Assembly (NCBI GenBank): GCA_963575745.1 | Contig: CAUYUJ010005049.1 | Location: 1-64,000, forward strand | Length of the DNA stretch: 64,000 bases | Source of the DNA: Prorocentrum cordatum | Taxonomy: Eukaryota; Sar; Dinophyceae; Prorocentrales; Prorocentraceae | Direction: 5' to 3' | In this document: in pieces, positions 51,629 through 61,995 of the stretch | Layout of the letters: every line of letters starts with the position of its first letter | How positions within the stretch are numbered: position 1 is the first letter of the stretch | Notes under the pieces: generated by a model | The model's database searches: none | What the model was told of the DNA's origin: nothing | Seen by the model: the letters and a program-made list of their open reading frames with translations, nothing else | Made by a program: the position numbers and the translations under genes

Positions 51629-51814
51629 TCGGGGATCTCCGGACCGGGGTCCCTCCGGAATCCTGCGAGATCCTGCGCCCAGACCCCTGTCAGTGCGAAG
51701 GATCCTGCAGGATCCTGCGCCCACGCCTGGGTCGGTGCACCCCTGGCCCTGCAGGATCCTGCTGGGCGCCCTGGCTGACCCCCGATTGCATTGACGCCCG
51801 TCTGCTGAGCCCGA
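51629..51814. mobile_element. M8 TIR element, copy 2
   Basis: From TCGGGGATCTCCGGACCGGG to GTCTGCTGAGCCCGA, with ATCCTGCAGGATCCTG interior. Flanks CCAGG and CCATT agree at 3 of 5 bases. An M6 copy starts four bases beyond its right end. Confidence 0.8.
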
Positions 51815-51817
51815 CCA

Positions 51818-52054
51818 TTGAGCAGGGACCGACCGTCCCGGCACTCCTATACCCTGCCCCGAAAAGTTCTTAGAACCCAAGAATGTTCCAAACACAAGAA
51901 CAAGGTTCTTAGAACATAAGCCCGATGTGTTAAAACAAGACTGTCCCAGCCAGAAATGCTCTCATAGCATGTCGTGCACACCACAAAAAAAGGCTCTTAG
52001 CACAGTGCTTGGTAGGCCTATATTGGCACGCCAAGACGCTTCACCACTGTTTGG
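51818..52054. mobile_element. M6 TIR element, copy 1, with exact 5-bp TSD
   Basis: A 237-bp element. The left end TTGAGCAGGGACCGACCGTC pairs with the inverted right end GACGCTTCACCACTGTTTGG. Flanked by GACCA at 51813-51817 and 52055-52059. The interior has GTTCTTAGAAC palindromes and AAGCCCGATGTG. Inserted at the right edge of an M8 copy, so younger than that copy. Confidence 0.9.
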
Positions 52055-52091
52055 GACCAGGATCAGTCAGCATCCAACCGGCACAAAGGGC

Positions 52092-52501
52092 TCGGGGATC
52101 TTCTGACCCGGGTCAATCCAGACCCGGGTCAGCAGGAAACCAACAACTGCAATGCAAGAAGCAAAAACTGCAACGCAGGTCTTCGCAAACCCGGGTCAGC
52201 CAATGGGCGCGGCGGCCTCGCGGCCACGAGCGCCTCGCTATCCCGGGTCGGCCAGAGGGGGTCTTCGCAGGATCCTGCAGGATCCGGTGCCGTGGCTTAG
52301 GGCGACGAGATCTATACATATCCACTGCTCCTGGCCAGGCCCATCCTGGGCCCAGGAGCTGTGTATATGCCTCCCTGGCCAGGCCAGGAGGGCGTATACA
52401 CCGCTCCTGGGCCCAGGATGGGCCTGGCCAGGAGCAGTGGATATGCATAGATCTCGTCGGCTGACCCCCGTCTGCACTGACCCCCGTCTCGAGGCTCCCG
52501 A
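52092..52501. mobile_element. M8 TIR element, copy 3, carrying nested palindrome H2
   Basis: From TCGGGGATCTTCTGACCCGG to GTCTCGAGGCTCCCGA. Flanks AGGGC and AGGGT match at 4 of 5 bases. It is 410 bp because H2 (52303-52459) is inserted. Confidence 0.87.
52303..52459. repeat. Long palindrome H2 (78-bp arms, about 96% paired)
   Basis: The left arm CGACGAGATCTATACATATC runs through CACTGCTCCTGGCCAGGCCC and ATCCTGGGCCCAGGAGC to CCTGGCC, and the right arm is its inverse with only about three mismatches and essentially no loop. As RNA it would form a hairpin of more than 70 bp. Confidence 0.95.
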
Positions 52502-53334
52502 AGGGTCTCGGATCGGGACGCGCCGGCACGGCCTCGACATCGGACCGCCGGCTCGGCGGACGCACGGCAGCGCCGCGCAGCCGCCGTCGCGCCGCACCGG
52601 CTCGCAAGAGCACCGGCATCGCATCGGCTCGAGGGGGGCCATAGCTGGCGGCCCGCACGAGGGTAGTCAGGCCACACGCGAGCCCCACCCCTGCCCCCAA
52701 TAGTCCCAGAATGTTCAAAAGTAGTCCAAAAATCTGACAGCATCGTCCCCTGCCCGTGTGTTGACGATCTTTGGATGTTTCCCCTGCAGGGGGACCTGCC
52801 CCACGGAACTCGAAAGGGGCCCGGGAGCTCCCCGCGGCGCCCGAGCTCTCCGCGCCGCGGCGCACCGCTACAGCACCACGACGGCTGAGGTCTGGGGCTG
52901 CAGCCTCGACCTGCAGCGGGCCCTCGCGGGGCCCCCGGGACGGTGCAAGGAAACGAGAAGAGCCGGATCGACCCCATCTTTGGACGCCCGAAATCACTTC
53001 GCGAATCACGTCGCGCCCTCGCGCCGCCCCCCAGGGGAGAAGGGGAGGACGAGGAGGAGTCGGAGCCGAACCGCGAAGCGCGAAGCGCGAGCAGCTTCGC
53101 GCCCTCGGGGGCGCCCTTGACTTCGATCCGAGGGCAGGCTCCAACGGTCCCTGGGGCCCAGCACGGACCCCCGAAGGGGTTCGACACTTTGGACGCCCGA
53201 AATGGGCACGGAGAGAATGGGCACAATGCCCAACGGCAAGTGTTGTCCCGAACCATCAGCGGCCGCTGCTGGGTGGGCAGGCGGCCCTCTGTCTCAAATG
53301 TGCACGGGCCCGCGGCGACACCGACAGCGAGTCG
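52502..53334. other. GC-rich spacer with dispersed short repeats
   Basis: GAGAAGAGCCGGATCGACCC occurs at about 52958 and 53587, and TTTGGACGCCCGAAAT at about 52979 and 53193. No gene recognised. Confidence 0.5.
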
Positions 53335-53570
53335 GTACCCATTGGGCATTGTACCCATTCTTTCCGTTGGTTCGAATTGGGCATTGTACCCATTGGGCAT
53401 CGTACCCATTGGGCATCGTACCCATTGGGCATTGTACCCATTGGGCATTGTACCCATTCCGTTGGTTTGTACCCATTGGGCAGTGTACCCATTGGGCATT
53501 GTACCCATTGGGCATTGTACCCGAATGAACAGGTTCTGCTGTTGGGCATTGTACCCATTCTTTCCGCACC
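53335..53570. repeat. TACCCATTGGGCATTG 16-bp minisatellite
   Basis: About 13 units of GTACCCATTGGGCATT or -ATC, interrupted by TTTCCG/GAATTGGG patches. The upstream 53205-53240 segment contains inverted ATGGGCACAATGCCC pieces. Confidence 0.93.
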
Positions 53571-53607
53571 CGTGTCGGTCGACCCGAGAAGAGCCGGATC
53601 GACCCCA

Positions 53608-53817
53608 TCGGGGATCTGCTGACACGGGTCCATCCGGACCCATGTCAGTCAGGCGCTGCGGAACCTTGCAAGATGCTGCGCACAAACCCGGGTCCACGCG
53701 AAGGGTCCTACAGGATCCTGCAGGATCATGCGCCCAAGCCCGGGTCCATGCGACCCTGGCCCTGCAGGATCCTGCAAGCTTGGGCGTTTGCATGGACCCC
53801 CGCCTCAAGGCTCCCGA
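53608..53817. mobile_element. M8 TIR element, copy 4, with exact 5-bp TSD
   Basis: A 210-bp element from TCGGGGATCTGCTGACACGG to GCCTCAAGGCTCCCGA. Flanked by CCCCA at 53603-53607 and 53818-53822. Confidence 0.92.
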
Positions 53818-54583
53818 CCCCAAGGGGAGCCGAGCCCGAATCCGTCACCGAACATTCCTGCTCGCGGATGACCTGGGGACCTGTTCCCTGGGGTTGGCTT
53901 TTCATCCGGTCCTGGGACCCGCCGAGGGCCTTGTAAAAGCTGGAAACCGTCAAATGACTCCCGTGGTGGTTTTCTCATGACGCCAGCACGTCTGGGATTT
54001 CATCCCAAACCGCGACGCGAGGATGCTGGGGGCTCTCTTGCTCCTATCGTACTTAAGGACCACATCCCAGAAATGATCTCGAGCACCCAGAAGAGAAGGG
54101 TCGAAAGACTGTCGAAATAGTGTCGAAACAGTGTCGGGCGAGTGTCTCCCAGGGCCCGACACATGAAAACCTCAGAGTTTGGGTATTTTTTGGGGCGCTC
54201 GAAATTCTTTCTGATGGTCAAGGCTAAAGTAGCTTGGGCCATCATAAGCCGAGGGGAGAGGAGGCGGAACGGGAGCAGCCGCGAGGGCAGCGAAGCAGGT
54301 GGGGAGCACATGCGCCGCGGGAAGCACATGCCCAGGATCGAGGGGGCCTCGGGGCCACGGCGGCGACGCCGCCGGCGGCGAGGCCCTGTTTCCCACGGTC
54401 GCCCTCACCGCCTGTCGCGCCGACCCCCTGGTCGGCGGGCAAGACGTCAGGAGGCCACTGCCGGGAGGTCGTCGTCGCCACTCGGGAGGATTATAGGCCC
54501 CATTGGGGGGGGCTGCTGCGCCGGATCCAGCCCCCGGCGGCCAAAGCAAAGCGGCACTCGGCGCTGGATGCTCCGGGATCCCA
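53818..54583. other. Spacer, no gene recognised
   Basis: Contains short GTGTCGAAA repeats near 54095-54135. Frames on both strands lack domains. Confidence 0.5.
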
Positions 54584-54700
54584 GACCCCCGACGTGTAAT
54601 GTTCTTTTCAGTACGTCGACCCCCAGAGATCTCGACCCATTCCCCGGGACCGGCGTTGCATCCTGAGGCGTTTTTTGACGCTCCCGAGGCCCGGCGAGAG
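54584..54700 (+). repeat. M11 dispersed repeat, copy 2
   Basis: GACCCCCGACGT, ACGTCGACCCCCAGAGATCT, CCGGGACC, CATCCTGAGG, GTTTTTTGACG and CCCGAGGCCC in order. Confidence 0.8.
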
Positions 54701-55065
54701 GGCCCCAGAGGCCGACACTCGCGAAACACCTCCGTCTGGATTCTTTCCATACGTTGGCTCTCTGGGGATGGGGCGCGATCGCGCTAGATTGCGGACCAGC
54801 GCAGAGCCAGACTCTGACCTCCCAGCGAGTGGCCTCCGGAACGCGGGGGCGCCTCCGCCCCAGCGGGCGGCGCCCCCTCCCGCGCGGCGCGGAGAGCGGC
54901 CGAGCCGCCGGCCTGCAGAGGGGAGAGCGGCGCCCACGAACGGGCGGCGCGAGGGGGCCGGCCTGCCAGAGGCCGTGGTCTCTCACCCCAAACCCCCCCT
55001 CGAATAATGGAAAAAATCCGGACGGGAGGTTTTTCCTGATTTTCGGCCTTTGGAGGCCCTAACCG
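54701..55065. other. GC-rich spacer, no gene recognised
   Basis: Several CGGCGC-rich patches, and CCGGCCTGCCAGAGGCCGT at 54956, repeated at 55198. Confidence 0.5.
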
Positions 55066-55174
55066 GCCCTCGGGACTGTCGAAACACGACTCAGGATGAA
55101 AAACTGGTCCCAGGGAACGGGTCGAGATCGCTGGGGGCCGACGTCATGAAAAAATCATGACGTCGGGGGTCTGG
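55066..55174 (-). repeat. M11 dispersed repeat, copy 3, inverted, ending in a perfect palindrome
   Basis: Minus-strand copy with the same ordered boxes. It ends (55138-55165, plus strand) in CCGACGTCATGA, AAAA, TCATGACGTCGG, a perfect 12-bp inverted repeat. Confidence 0.83.
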
Positions 55175-55293
55175 AACGAGGGGGCGCCGCGAGGGGGCCG
55201 GCCTGCCAGAGGCCGTTGACTCTCATTCGCGATAGCGCCTGTGACAGCGGCCCCGACCCGCACCGCCCCCTCCTCCCCCGCCCTCGAGCAGGG

Positions 55294-55587
55294 GCCGACC
55301 GTCCCGGCATTCCCACAGGCGAAGCACGGCATGTTCTTATCGGGCGTTGGTAGAACTGGGTTTAGTGGAACCTGGTTTACGGATCTGTAACGGGAGCGCC
55401 CCCCGCGTCCCATTTCCACTACCCGGAACTGCCGCTACCCGAAAAACCACAAGCTATGGCAGACCTGGTTTGGTGATTCTGGCCCATTGAAAAGCTCCAG
55501 GGCCCTACCACTAACTGGGTCCCCTTCCCCGGGGTCCTGGCCATACCCGATCTTAGAGGCAAGCTGGGACGCTTCGCCACTGCTCGA
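55294..55587. mobile_element. M6 TIR element, copy 2, with diverged core
   Basis: Ends TCGAGCAGGGGCCGACCGTC and GACGCTTCGCCACTGCTCGA. Flanks CGCCC and CCCCC match at 4 of 5 bases. The core differs from the other M6 copies and includes TTTAGTGGAACCTGGTTTAC. Confidence 0.78.
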
Positions 55588-55728
55588 CCCCCCCCCCCTG
55601 GTGCACGTGGCGACTCGGGCCGGCACCGTCTGGGGATGAGCCACTCTCTGGCATTCCCGGCCGGCGCTGGCGCGGATCGGTCCGTGGCTGGGCCCCCTCC
55701 AACCCGTCTCCGTCCCCAAACCCCCAGC
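55588..55728. other. Short spacer, no gene recognised
   Basis: GC-rich, with a poly-C run at its left edge. Confidence 0.4.
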
Positions 55729-55874
55729 CCCTGACCTTCCAGAGAGCTATTTTGAGCACTGGAGATCTAAAAACCTAAAAAACTAAACGAAACAGCCTAA
55801 AACCAAGACGTAGAATAGCTCTGGGATAGGTTTTTAGGTCGGGTGCTATTTTTTAGCCCTCCTGAAGGTCAGGG
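55729..55874. mobile_element. M2 TIR element, copy 2
   Basis: CCCTGACCTTCCAGAGAG to CTCCTGAAGGTCAGGG, with an interior almost identical to 7130-7277 (about 135 of 146 bases by eye). Confidence 0.9.
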
Positions 55875-55883
55875 GCGTCAGGA

Positions 55884-55970
55884 TCGTTTCACGACGTCGA
55901 CCCCCAGAGATCTCGACCCGTTCCCTGGGACCAGTTCGTCATCCTGAGTCGTTTCTTGACGGTCCTCCGA
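55884..55970 (+). repeat. M11 dispersed repeat, copy 4
   Basis: TTTCACGACGTCGACCCCCA, GAGATCTCGACCCGTTCCC, TGGGACCAGTTCGTCATCC, GAGTCGTTTCTTGACGG. Confidence 0.8.
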
Positions 55971-56202
55971 GCTTCTATGTTTGTGCAACTTCTTGCTCCC
56001 CTGCCGGAGGCCTCCAGCAGCAGGGCCTCGCGGGAAGCCTGGGCGGGCTTCCGAGAGGCCCCCCCCCCGCTGCACTCCCGGAGGGCCCGCAGCCCTCGGA
56101 GAAGCCGACCCCCCCCCCCCGCTCGCGCCCCCAGGGCTGAACTCCAACGGTGGTTTGCGTGCTCGTTCCGCTGTCGTTGTCCCTCGCTTCTTGTCTCAAG
56201 GG

Positions 56203-56358
56203 GGGGCCCAAAGACACACAAATGAATACACACGAATAACAGAATCCCCCATATTTTCCCATATGTTCTGGGTTTTTGTCTTCCCCACCTCCCATATGTT
56301 CCCATATTTTCTGGGGAATCGACGATTCATTGTGTCTGTGTGTTTCTGTTCCTCCTGA
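56203..56358. mobile_element. M5 repeat element, copy 3
   Basis: GGGGCCCAAAGACACACAAA to GTTCCTCCTGA; the interior is very close to 9195-9353. Confidence 0.8.
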
Positions 56359-56578
56359 TTGTCTCGAGTCCGCCGATCTGCCGTGAAACCAAGACGACGT
56401 CGGAACGAGAGCGGCCCACGAGCTCGCCAAAGACACCGTCTGTAGGTCCAGCGCTGCGCGCCCCCCCCCCACCCCACCCCTCGTGGGCGCCGATCGAGCA
56501 GCTGGGGGAGGCTGCGTGGCCCTGCCTCGGGGCGGCCGGCAGAGAGGGGGGGGGGGGCACAGCCAGAGGGGCGCCTCT

Positions 56579-56715
56579 CTCGCCATCGCTCGGACGTCCA
56601 TTCCCTGTGTTTTTTGTTTCGGTTTCGTGTGTGGCTTTTTCGCCAAATGATCCAGGATGCTCCCCGATGGCCCTCGCCGAAGGAAAAATGCACCACACGT
56701 CCGAGCGATGCCAAG
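56579..56715. mobile_element. M4 TIR element, copy 4
   Basis: CTCGCCATCGCTCGGACGT to ACACGTCCGAGCGATGCCAAG-type end. Flanks CTCT and ATCT match at 3 of 4 bases. Interior almost identical to copy 2. Confidence 0.88.
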
Positions 56716-56837
56716 ATCTGGGGAGCCACGCGGCGACAAAACCTGCGGGCCTCCGTCAACAAATGGTGCACCCAGGGAGTCGTTCCATACACCGTGCGTG
56801 CTCGCCACCAGCATCCACAAATGCGCAATATAAGCTG

Positions 56838-56985
56838 TCAGAACTCCGCGCGGATTTCTTGGGTCTGCGCGGGACCCCCCCCCCGCCGATACGCAGGGCC
56901 GCCATGTGCGGCGCCGGAGGCGCCGCCAAGGGGAACCCGAGAAATCCGCGAGGACCTCCGCGAGTTTGCGCTTGCGGCAAGTTCG
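56838..56985. mobile_element. GC-rich inverted-repeat element, relative of 42649-42815
   Basis: ACTCCGCGCGGATTTCTTGG on the left and CCCGAGAAATCCGCGAGGA on the right, around GCGGCGCCGGAGGCGCCGCC. Less regular than the copy in the foldback element. Confidence 0.68.
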
Positions 56986-57156
56986 TGTCGTGTCGACTCG
57001 GGCGCCGGTTCCTGACGCCGCGGGGATCGTTCGACCTCGTCCGATCGGCCGTTTCCGAAACGTCCAAATCGTTCCACATCGAACGATTCTGGGTCGCCCG
57101 CGGCGTTCAGAGTTGAACGCCGCTGGCGGGGTCGCCGCCGGTCGACGCGACACGAC
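56983..57156. mobile_element. M12 TIR element, copy 2
   Basis: TTCGTGTCGTGTCGACTC to GGTCGACGCGACACGA. The same inner stems (GATCGTTCGACC; TCGAACGATTC) as 47580-47753. Confidence 0.82.
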
Positions 57157-57215
57157 CCTAGCGTACGCAGTGTTGACTTCTTCGACGGTCGCCACCAACA
57201 TCCCACCAATGTTTG

Positions 57216-57444
57216 TTGAGCAGGGACCGACCGTCCCGGCATTCCTATAGTCCTACCACGACATGTTCTTAGCACCCAAGGATATTCTAAGAACAAAAAC
57301 AATGTTCTTAGAACCTAAGCCCGATGTGATAAAACAAGACAGGCTCCGCCAGACATGTAGATCATCCCGTGGAAACCACAGAGGGTTCTCAGAACATGGT
57401 TTGGTAGGGCTATAGGCGAGCCAGGACGCTTCGTCACTGCTCGA
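57216..57444. mobile_element. M6 TIR element, copy 3, with exact 5-bp TSD
   Basis: A 229-bp element from TTGAGCAGGGACCGACCGTC to GACGCTTCGTCACTGCTCGA. Flanked by GTTTG at 57211-57215 and 57445-57449. The interior closely follows 51818-52054. Confidence 0.92.
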
Positions 57445-57654
57445 GTTTGGCTATCTCTCGATGAGGGGTGCCGAAGCCGAGGCGCCCACCTAGAGGGGGG
57501 GGGGGGGGGGAATGGCCACCGAGCGCCCCCAGCTGCGGCCCGCCTGCCGCTCCTCTCTGGCGACTTCTGCGGGGGCTGCGCCCAGAGGGGCAGGCGCGGG
57601 CGGGCGGCCTCCCACGAATTCGTGCACCGGCAGGGCCCAGCAGTGGAGCGCCGC

Positions 57655-57975
57655 CACCTCCCCCTCCTCCCTCGTCCTCCTCCCCCCCCCAACCCCTCCC
57701 TCCCTTCCTCGTCTCCCTCCCTCCCTCCCGCCTCCCCCCCCTACCTCCTCCTCCTCCTCCTCCCTCCTCCTCCTCCTCCTCCTCCTCCTCCTCTCCTCCT
57801 CCTCCTCCTCCTCCTCCTCCTCCTCCTCCTCCTCCTCTCCTGCCCCTCCTCCCCCTCCTCCTCCTCCTCCTCCTCCTCCTCCTCCTCCTCCTCCTCCTCC
57901 TCCTCCTCCTCCTCCCTCCCCCTCCTCCCCCTCCCCCTCCCCCTCCTCCCCCTCCTCCCCCTCCTCCTTCGCCTC
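57655..57975. repeat. (CTC)n microsatellite
   Basis: CTC array with CCCCT and TCCCT interruptions. Confidence 0.96.
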
Positions 57976-58600
57976 CTCACATGGGCGCTGTGACAAAACA
58001 CGACGGGCGGGCGTCCCTTGCGCCGTCCCTGGACCAAGGATGCTCGCGGCTCGGCCCTGCTCGACAAGCCCCGCGTGAAGAGCGGGTGAAACTCACGTCG
58101 TGATGCTTGGAAGCGTCGAGGTGTTCGTGGCGTCGTATGTCTGGGCCAGGGACACTGGGGCATCCGAGCCCCCAGATGTCTCAGATACACGTCGGTCAGA
58201 AACAGGTATGGATAATCGTGAAGCTTTGAAGTAGCTTGGGTTGTTGACCGCCTCGCCCCCTGAACCAAAGACCTGACACAAGGAAGATCACTTGATCATT
58301 AGGACAGGATGCCGCTCAGAACATGTTCCGATCTGGCCTTGTGATTTGTTCAAGCATCCGACCTTGTGGTTTGTTCAGTGTTGCGGCCCCTGGGGCTCTC
58401 GACCGCTTCCCGGGCACTGGTGCTTCAGCTGTGCTTGTTCACGGATGATCCTGGGGCCCGAAAGCAACCTCCAGAGAACAACGACTGCGAACAGACTCCG
58501 CGTTGGCATTTTCGGGGGACCGGAGGTCCGAGTTCCAAGGATGCTCACCTGCTTCGGCGACCGACGAGAGCCGCCTGTCCCTCCCCTCCGACACCACAAT
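57976..58600. other. Spacer, no gene recognised
   Basis: Ordinary complexity. CCTTGTGATTTGTTCAAGCATCCG and CCTTGTGGTTTGTTCAGTG-like segments near 58335-58380 form a small tandem. Confidence 0.5.
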
Positions 58601-58740
58601 TATTTCGTGACGTGGGCCCCAAACTGGTCCCGTTCCGCGGGGCCAGCATTTCACCCCTCAGACGGTGGTTGACTGTGCAGTGGCCGGGCAACGGCCGGCA
58701 GAATCCGAAAATGAAGACGTCACGAAATGTTTGACGACGC
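58601..58740. repeat. Diverged M11-like segment
   Basis: TTTCGTGACGTGGGCCCC, ACTGGTCCCGTTCC and CATTTCACCCC echo M11 boxes. CGTCACGAAATGTTTGACG follows inverted at about 58717-58737. Confidence 0.45.
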
Positions 58741-58779
58741 ACGGATCTCAGGGTTTGGATCCTCTTCCTTCTACTCCGC

Positions 58780-58889
58780 CTCCTCCTCACCACCACCACC
58801 ACCACAATCATCATCATCACCACCATCATCACCATCATCATCGTCATCATCATCAGCATCATCATCATCATTACCATTACGATCAGCAG

Positions 58890-58928
<39 letters not shown>

Positions 58929-59035
58929 TATCATCATCACAACCATCATCACAATCGTCACTATCACCATCATCATCATCAAAAGCATCATCATCACAAT
59001 TACTATCACCAAAAACAATCGTCGGCATCATTATT

Positions 59036-59070
<35 letters not shown>

Positions 59071-59098
59071 ACGAATCAGCATCATCACCACCACCACT

Positions 59099-59149
<51 letters not shown>

Positions 59150-59604
59150 GGCAGCAGCATCACCATCGTCATCATCGACTGCATCACCACCATCAGCAAC
59201 ATCATCTTCAGCATTATCACGACAACCGCCACCACTATCACCAGTACCATCGTCATCATCATCACCATCAGCAGCATCAGCCTCATCGTAATCCTCCTCA
59301 TCGTCCTGATAATCGCCATCATCATCATCATCGTCGTCGCCATCGTTATCATCACCCTCACAAACATCATCACCAGCATCATCATCATCCTCATCATAAT
59401 CATCATCACCACCATCATCACAACCAGAACCACAATATGCATCATCATCAGCATTATCATCATGAGCATCATCATTATCAGCATCAGCGTCAGCATCAGC
59501 ATCATCATTATCATCATCATCATCAGCATTTGCATCATCATCATCGCTCATCATCATCATCAACAGCATCATCATCATCATCATCATCATCGTCATCGTC
59601 ATCG

Positions 59605-59644
<40 letters not shown>

Positions 59645-59941
59645 ACGAATCAGCATCATCATCACCACCACCACTATCATCATCATCAGCAGCAGCAGCA
59701 TCACCATCGTCATCATTGACTGCATCACCACCACCAGCAACATCATCTTCAGCATCATCACGACAACCGCCGCCACTATCACCAGTACCATCGTCATCAT
59801 CATCACCATCAGCAGCATCAGCCTCATCGTAATCCTCCTCATCATCCTGATAATCGCCATCATCATCATCATCATCGTCGTCGTCGTCGTCGCCATCGTT
59901 ATCATCACCCTCACAAACACCATCACCAGCATCAGCATCAG

Positions 59942-59977
<36 letters not shown>

Positions 59978-60121
59978 AATCATCATCACCATCATCATCA
60001 CAACCAGAACCACAATATGCATCATCATCAGCATTATCATCATGAGCATCATCATTATCAGCATCAGCGTCAGCATCAGCATCATCATTATCATCATCAG
60101 CATTTGCATCATCATCATCGC

Positions 60122-60155
<34 letters not shown>

Positions 60156-60187
60156 GATCATGATCATGATCATGATCATCATCATTC

Positions 60188-60218
<31 letters not shown>

Positions 60219-60415
60219 TATCATCATCATCATCATCATCATACGAATCAGCATCATCATCACAAACCACCACCATCATCAGCATCACCATCACCATCAC
60301 CATCGCCATCATCAGCATTGTCATCCTCATTATCAGCAGCACCACCACCACCACCACCACAATCATCATAATCATCACCAGCAGCAGCATCAGCATCATC
60401 ATCATCATCGCCACC
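58780..60415. repeat. (ATC)n array of about 1.6 kb with an internal segmental duplication
   Basis: An ATC/CATCAT array with distinctive interruptions. The ordered markers CGACTGCATCACCACC/TGACTGCATCACCACC, ACGACAACCGCC, CAGTACCATCGTC, CTCATCGTAATCCTCC, CTGATAATCGCC, CCCTCACAAACA and CAACCAGAACCACAATATGC occur once in about 59160-59440 and again in about 59701-60020, offset by 540-580 bp. So this is not a simple slippage array. Confidence 0.92.
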
Positions 60416-60900
60416 CTCCTCCTCCTCCTCCTCCTCCTCCTCCTCCTCCTCCTCCTCCTCCTCCTCCTCCCTTGTGCTTCTGCCTCTGCTCCACCTCATC
60501 CTCCTCCCTTGCGCCCCAGTCTCATCCACCTGCATTCTGCCTCTGCTCCACCCCATCCTCCTCCTGATCCCCCTCAACCGACCAGCCTCCAGCCCATCCT
60601 GCTGCTCTTACTCCTCCATCTCCTCCTCCTCCTCCTCCTCCTCCTCCTCCTCCTCCTCCTCCTCCTCGTGCCCCTCTCCCTCGTCCTCCTATGCACTCCA
60701 GCCGCCCCTCCTCCTCCTCCTCCTCCTCCTCCTCCTCCTCCTGTTCCTCAACCTGCTTCCTCAACCTCCTCGTTCATGCTTACCCTCGTTCATGTTGATC
60801 CTCCTCCTCCTCCACCTCCTCCTCCTCCTCGCTCATGCATATCATCCTCGTCCCTGCTGTTCCTCATCCTCCTCCTCCACCTCCTCCTCCTAATCCTACT
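60412..60900. repeat. (CTC)n microsatellites with interruptions
   Basis: CTC runs at 60415-60470, 60615-60668, 60707-60740 and 60800-60900, separated by variants of CTGCCTCTGCTCCACC and TGCTTACCCTCGTTCATG. Confidence 0.93.
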
Positions 60901-61447
60901 CATTTATGCTGCTACTCCTCCTACGTGGGGGATTAAATCGTCCCCCCTCATCTGAAGCTGCCTGACGGGGAGGGACGGAGGCGACAGAGGACGAGCAGCA
61001 CCAGCAGGAGCCGCGGGAGCCACGAGGGAGAGGAAGGGCGACTTCTGGCCGGTCCTGAGGGCAAGCGTTCCGGGGGGGGGGGGACCACAGCTCGGGAGGG
61101 GACGCGCCGAGCCCCCTCATCGCCCGGGGACCGCAGACGCGGGCCCTGCGGCCCACCCCGCCCAGGAGCGCGAAGACTCGCTCGTGTGGGCTCCATCGCC
61201 GATCCATCGGCGAGGTATCGCCGATCCCCGACGTTCCGCCCCCCCCCCCCCCCCCCCACGGGCTGTGCCCGTCCCCCCCTGACGCTGCCCCTCCTCGCCG
61301 GCCCGTGGCACGGAGGAGGCGACAAGTCCTGTGGAAGGCGGGCCCCGGGCCCCAGGAGAGCCTTCGCCCAGGGACCAGCTCCGCATCCCGAGGGGTGTTC
61401 TGACGCTCCAGGGGCCCAGGGGAGGCGAGAACAGAGAAACCTCTATG
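60901..61447. other. Spacer, no gene recognised
   Basis: GC-rich, with a poly-C run near 61240 and an M11-like GGGACCAGCTCCGCATCC patch near 61370. Confidence 0.5.
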
Positions 61448-61625
61448 TCGGCGGTGGACAAGCCTCCCTTGATTAGGACACCTCCCCATTTAATGAAAAC
61501 GGCCTGTAGGACCGAAACCGCCGCGCCTGGACCCGCAAAAGTGACGGGCGCGACGCCCTCTCGCGAACCGAACACGGCCAATGCCTTACTCGACGTGTCA
61601 GGGTAGGAGGCCGATCCACCTCCGA
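61448..61625. mobile_element. M3 TIR element, copy 3, diverged
   Basis: TCGGCGGTGGACAAGCC at the left and GGCCGATCCACCTCCGA at the right. Interior boxes GCGACGCCCTCTCGCGAACC and CTCGACGTGTCA match copies 1-2. No clear target duplication. Confidence 0.8.
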
Positions 61626-61842
61626 GTTCTGACGCTCCAGGGGCCCAGGCCCCCCGGGGAGCCCGAGCACGGAGGAGGAAACCTCTGCGAGCCGAGCACT
61701 CACAGGGCCCGGCTCCCTCCACACGAGACCGCTCCAGGACGGCTCCGCGTGGCCACGCACCTTCCAGAGGTACCCACGAGATGCCCAAAAACCACTCAGT
61801 GCTCTTTGGACTATTGCCTTCCTGGAGGCCTCCCAACCATTC

Positions 61843-61995
61843 TCCGAGTAGATTGGGTCAGAGCATCGCGCCACATCGTCCATGCATCGCCGGTGCATCG
61901 GCTGCGCATCGACGACGTCGCCGATGCGTCGGCGACCTCAGCGTGGACAGCATCGGGCTGCACATGGAGCCGCATCGGCTAAGAATTTGTTTGTT
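61843..61995. repeat. Partial M9-like element
   Basis: CGAGTAGATTGGGTCAGAGC then ATCGCGCCACATCG, followed by GATGCATCG-type motifs. The right inverted end is not recognisable. Confidence 0.6.
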
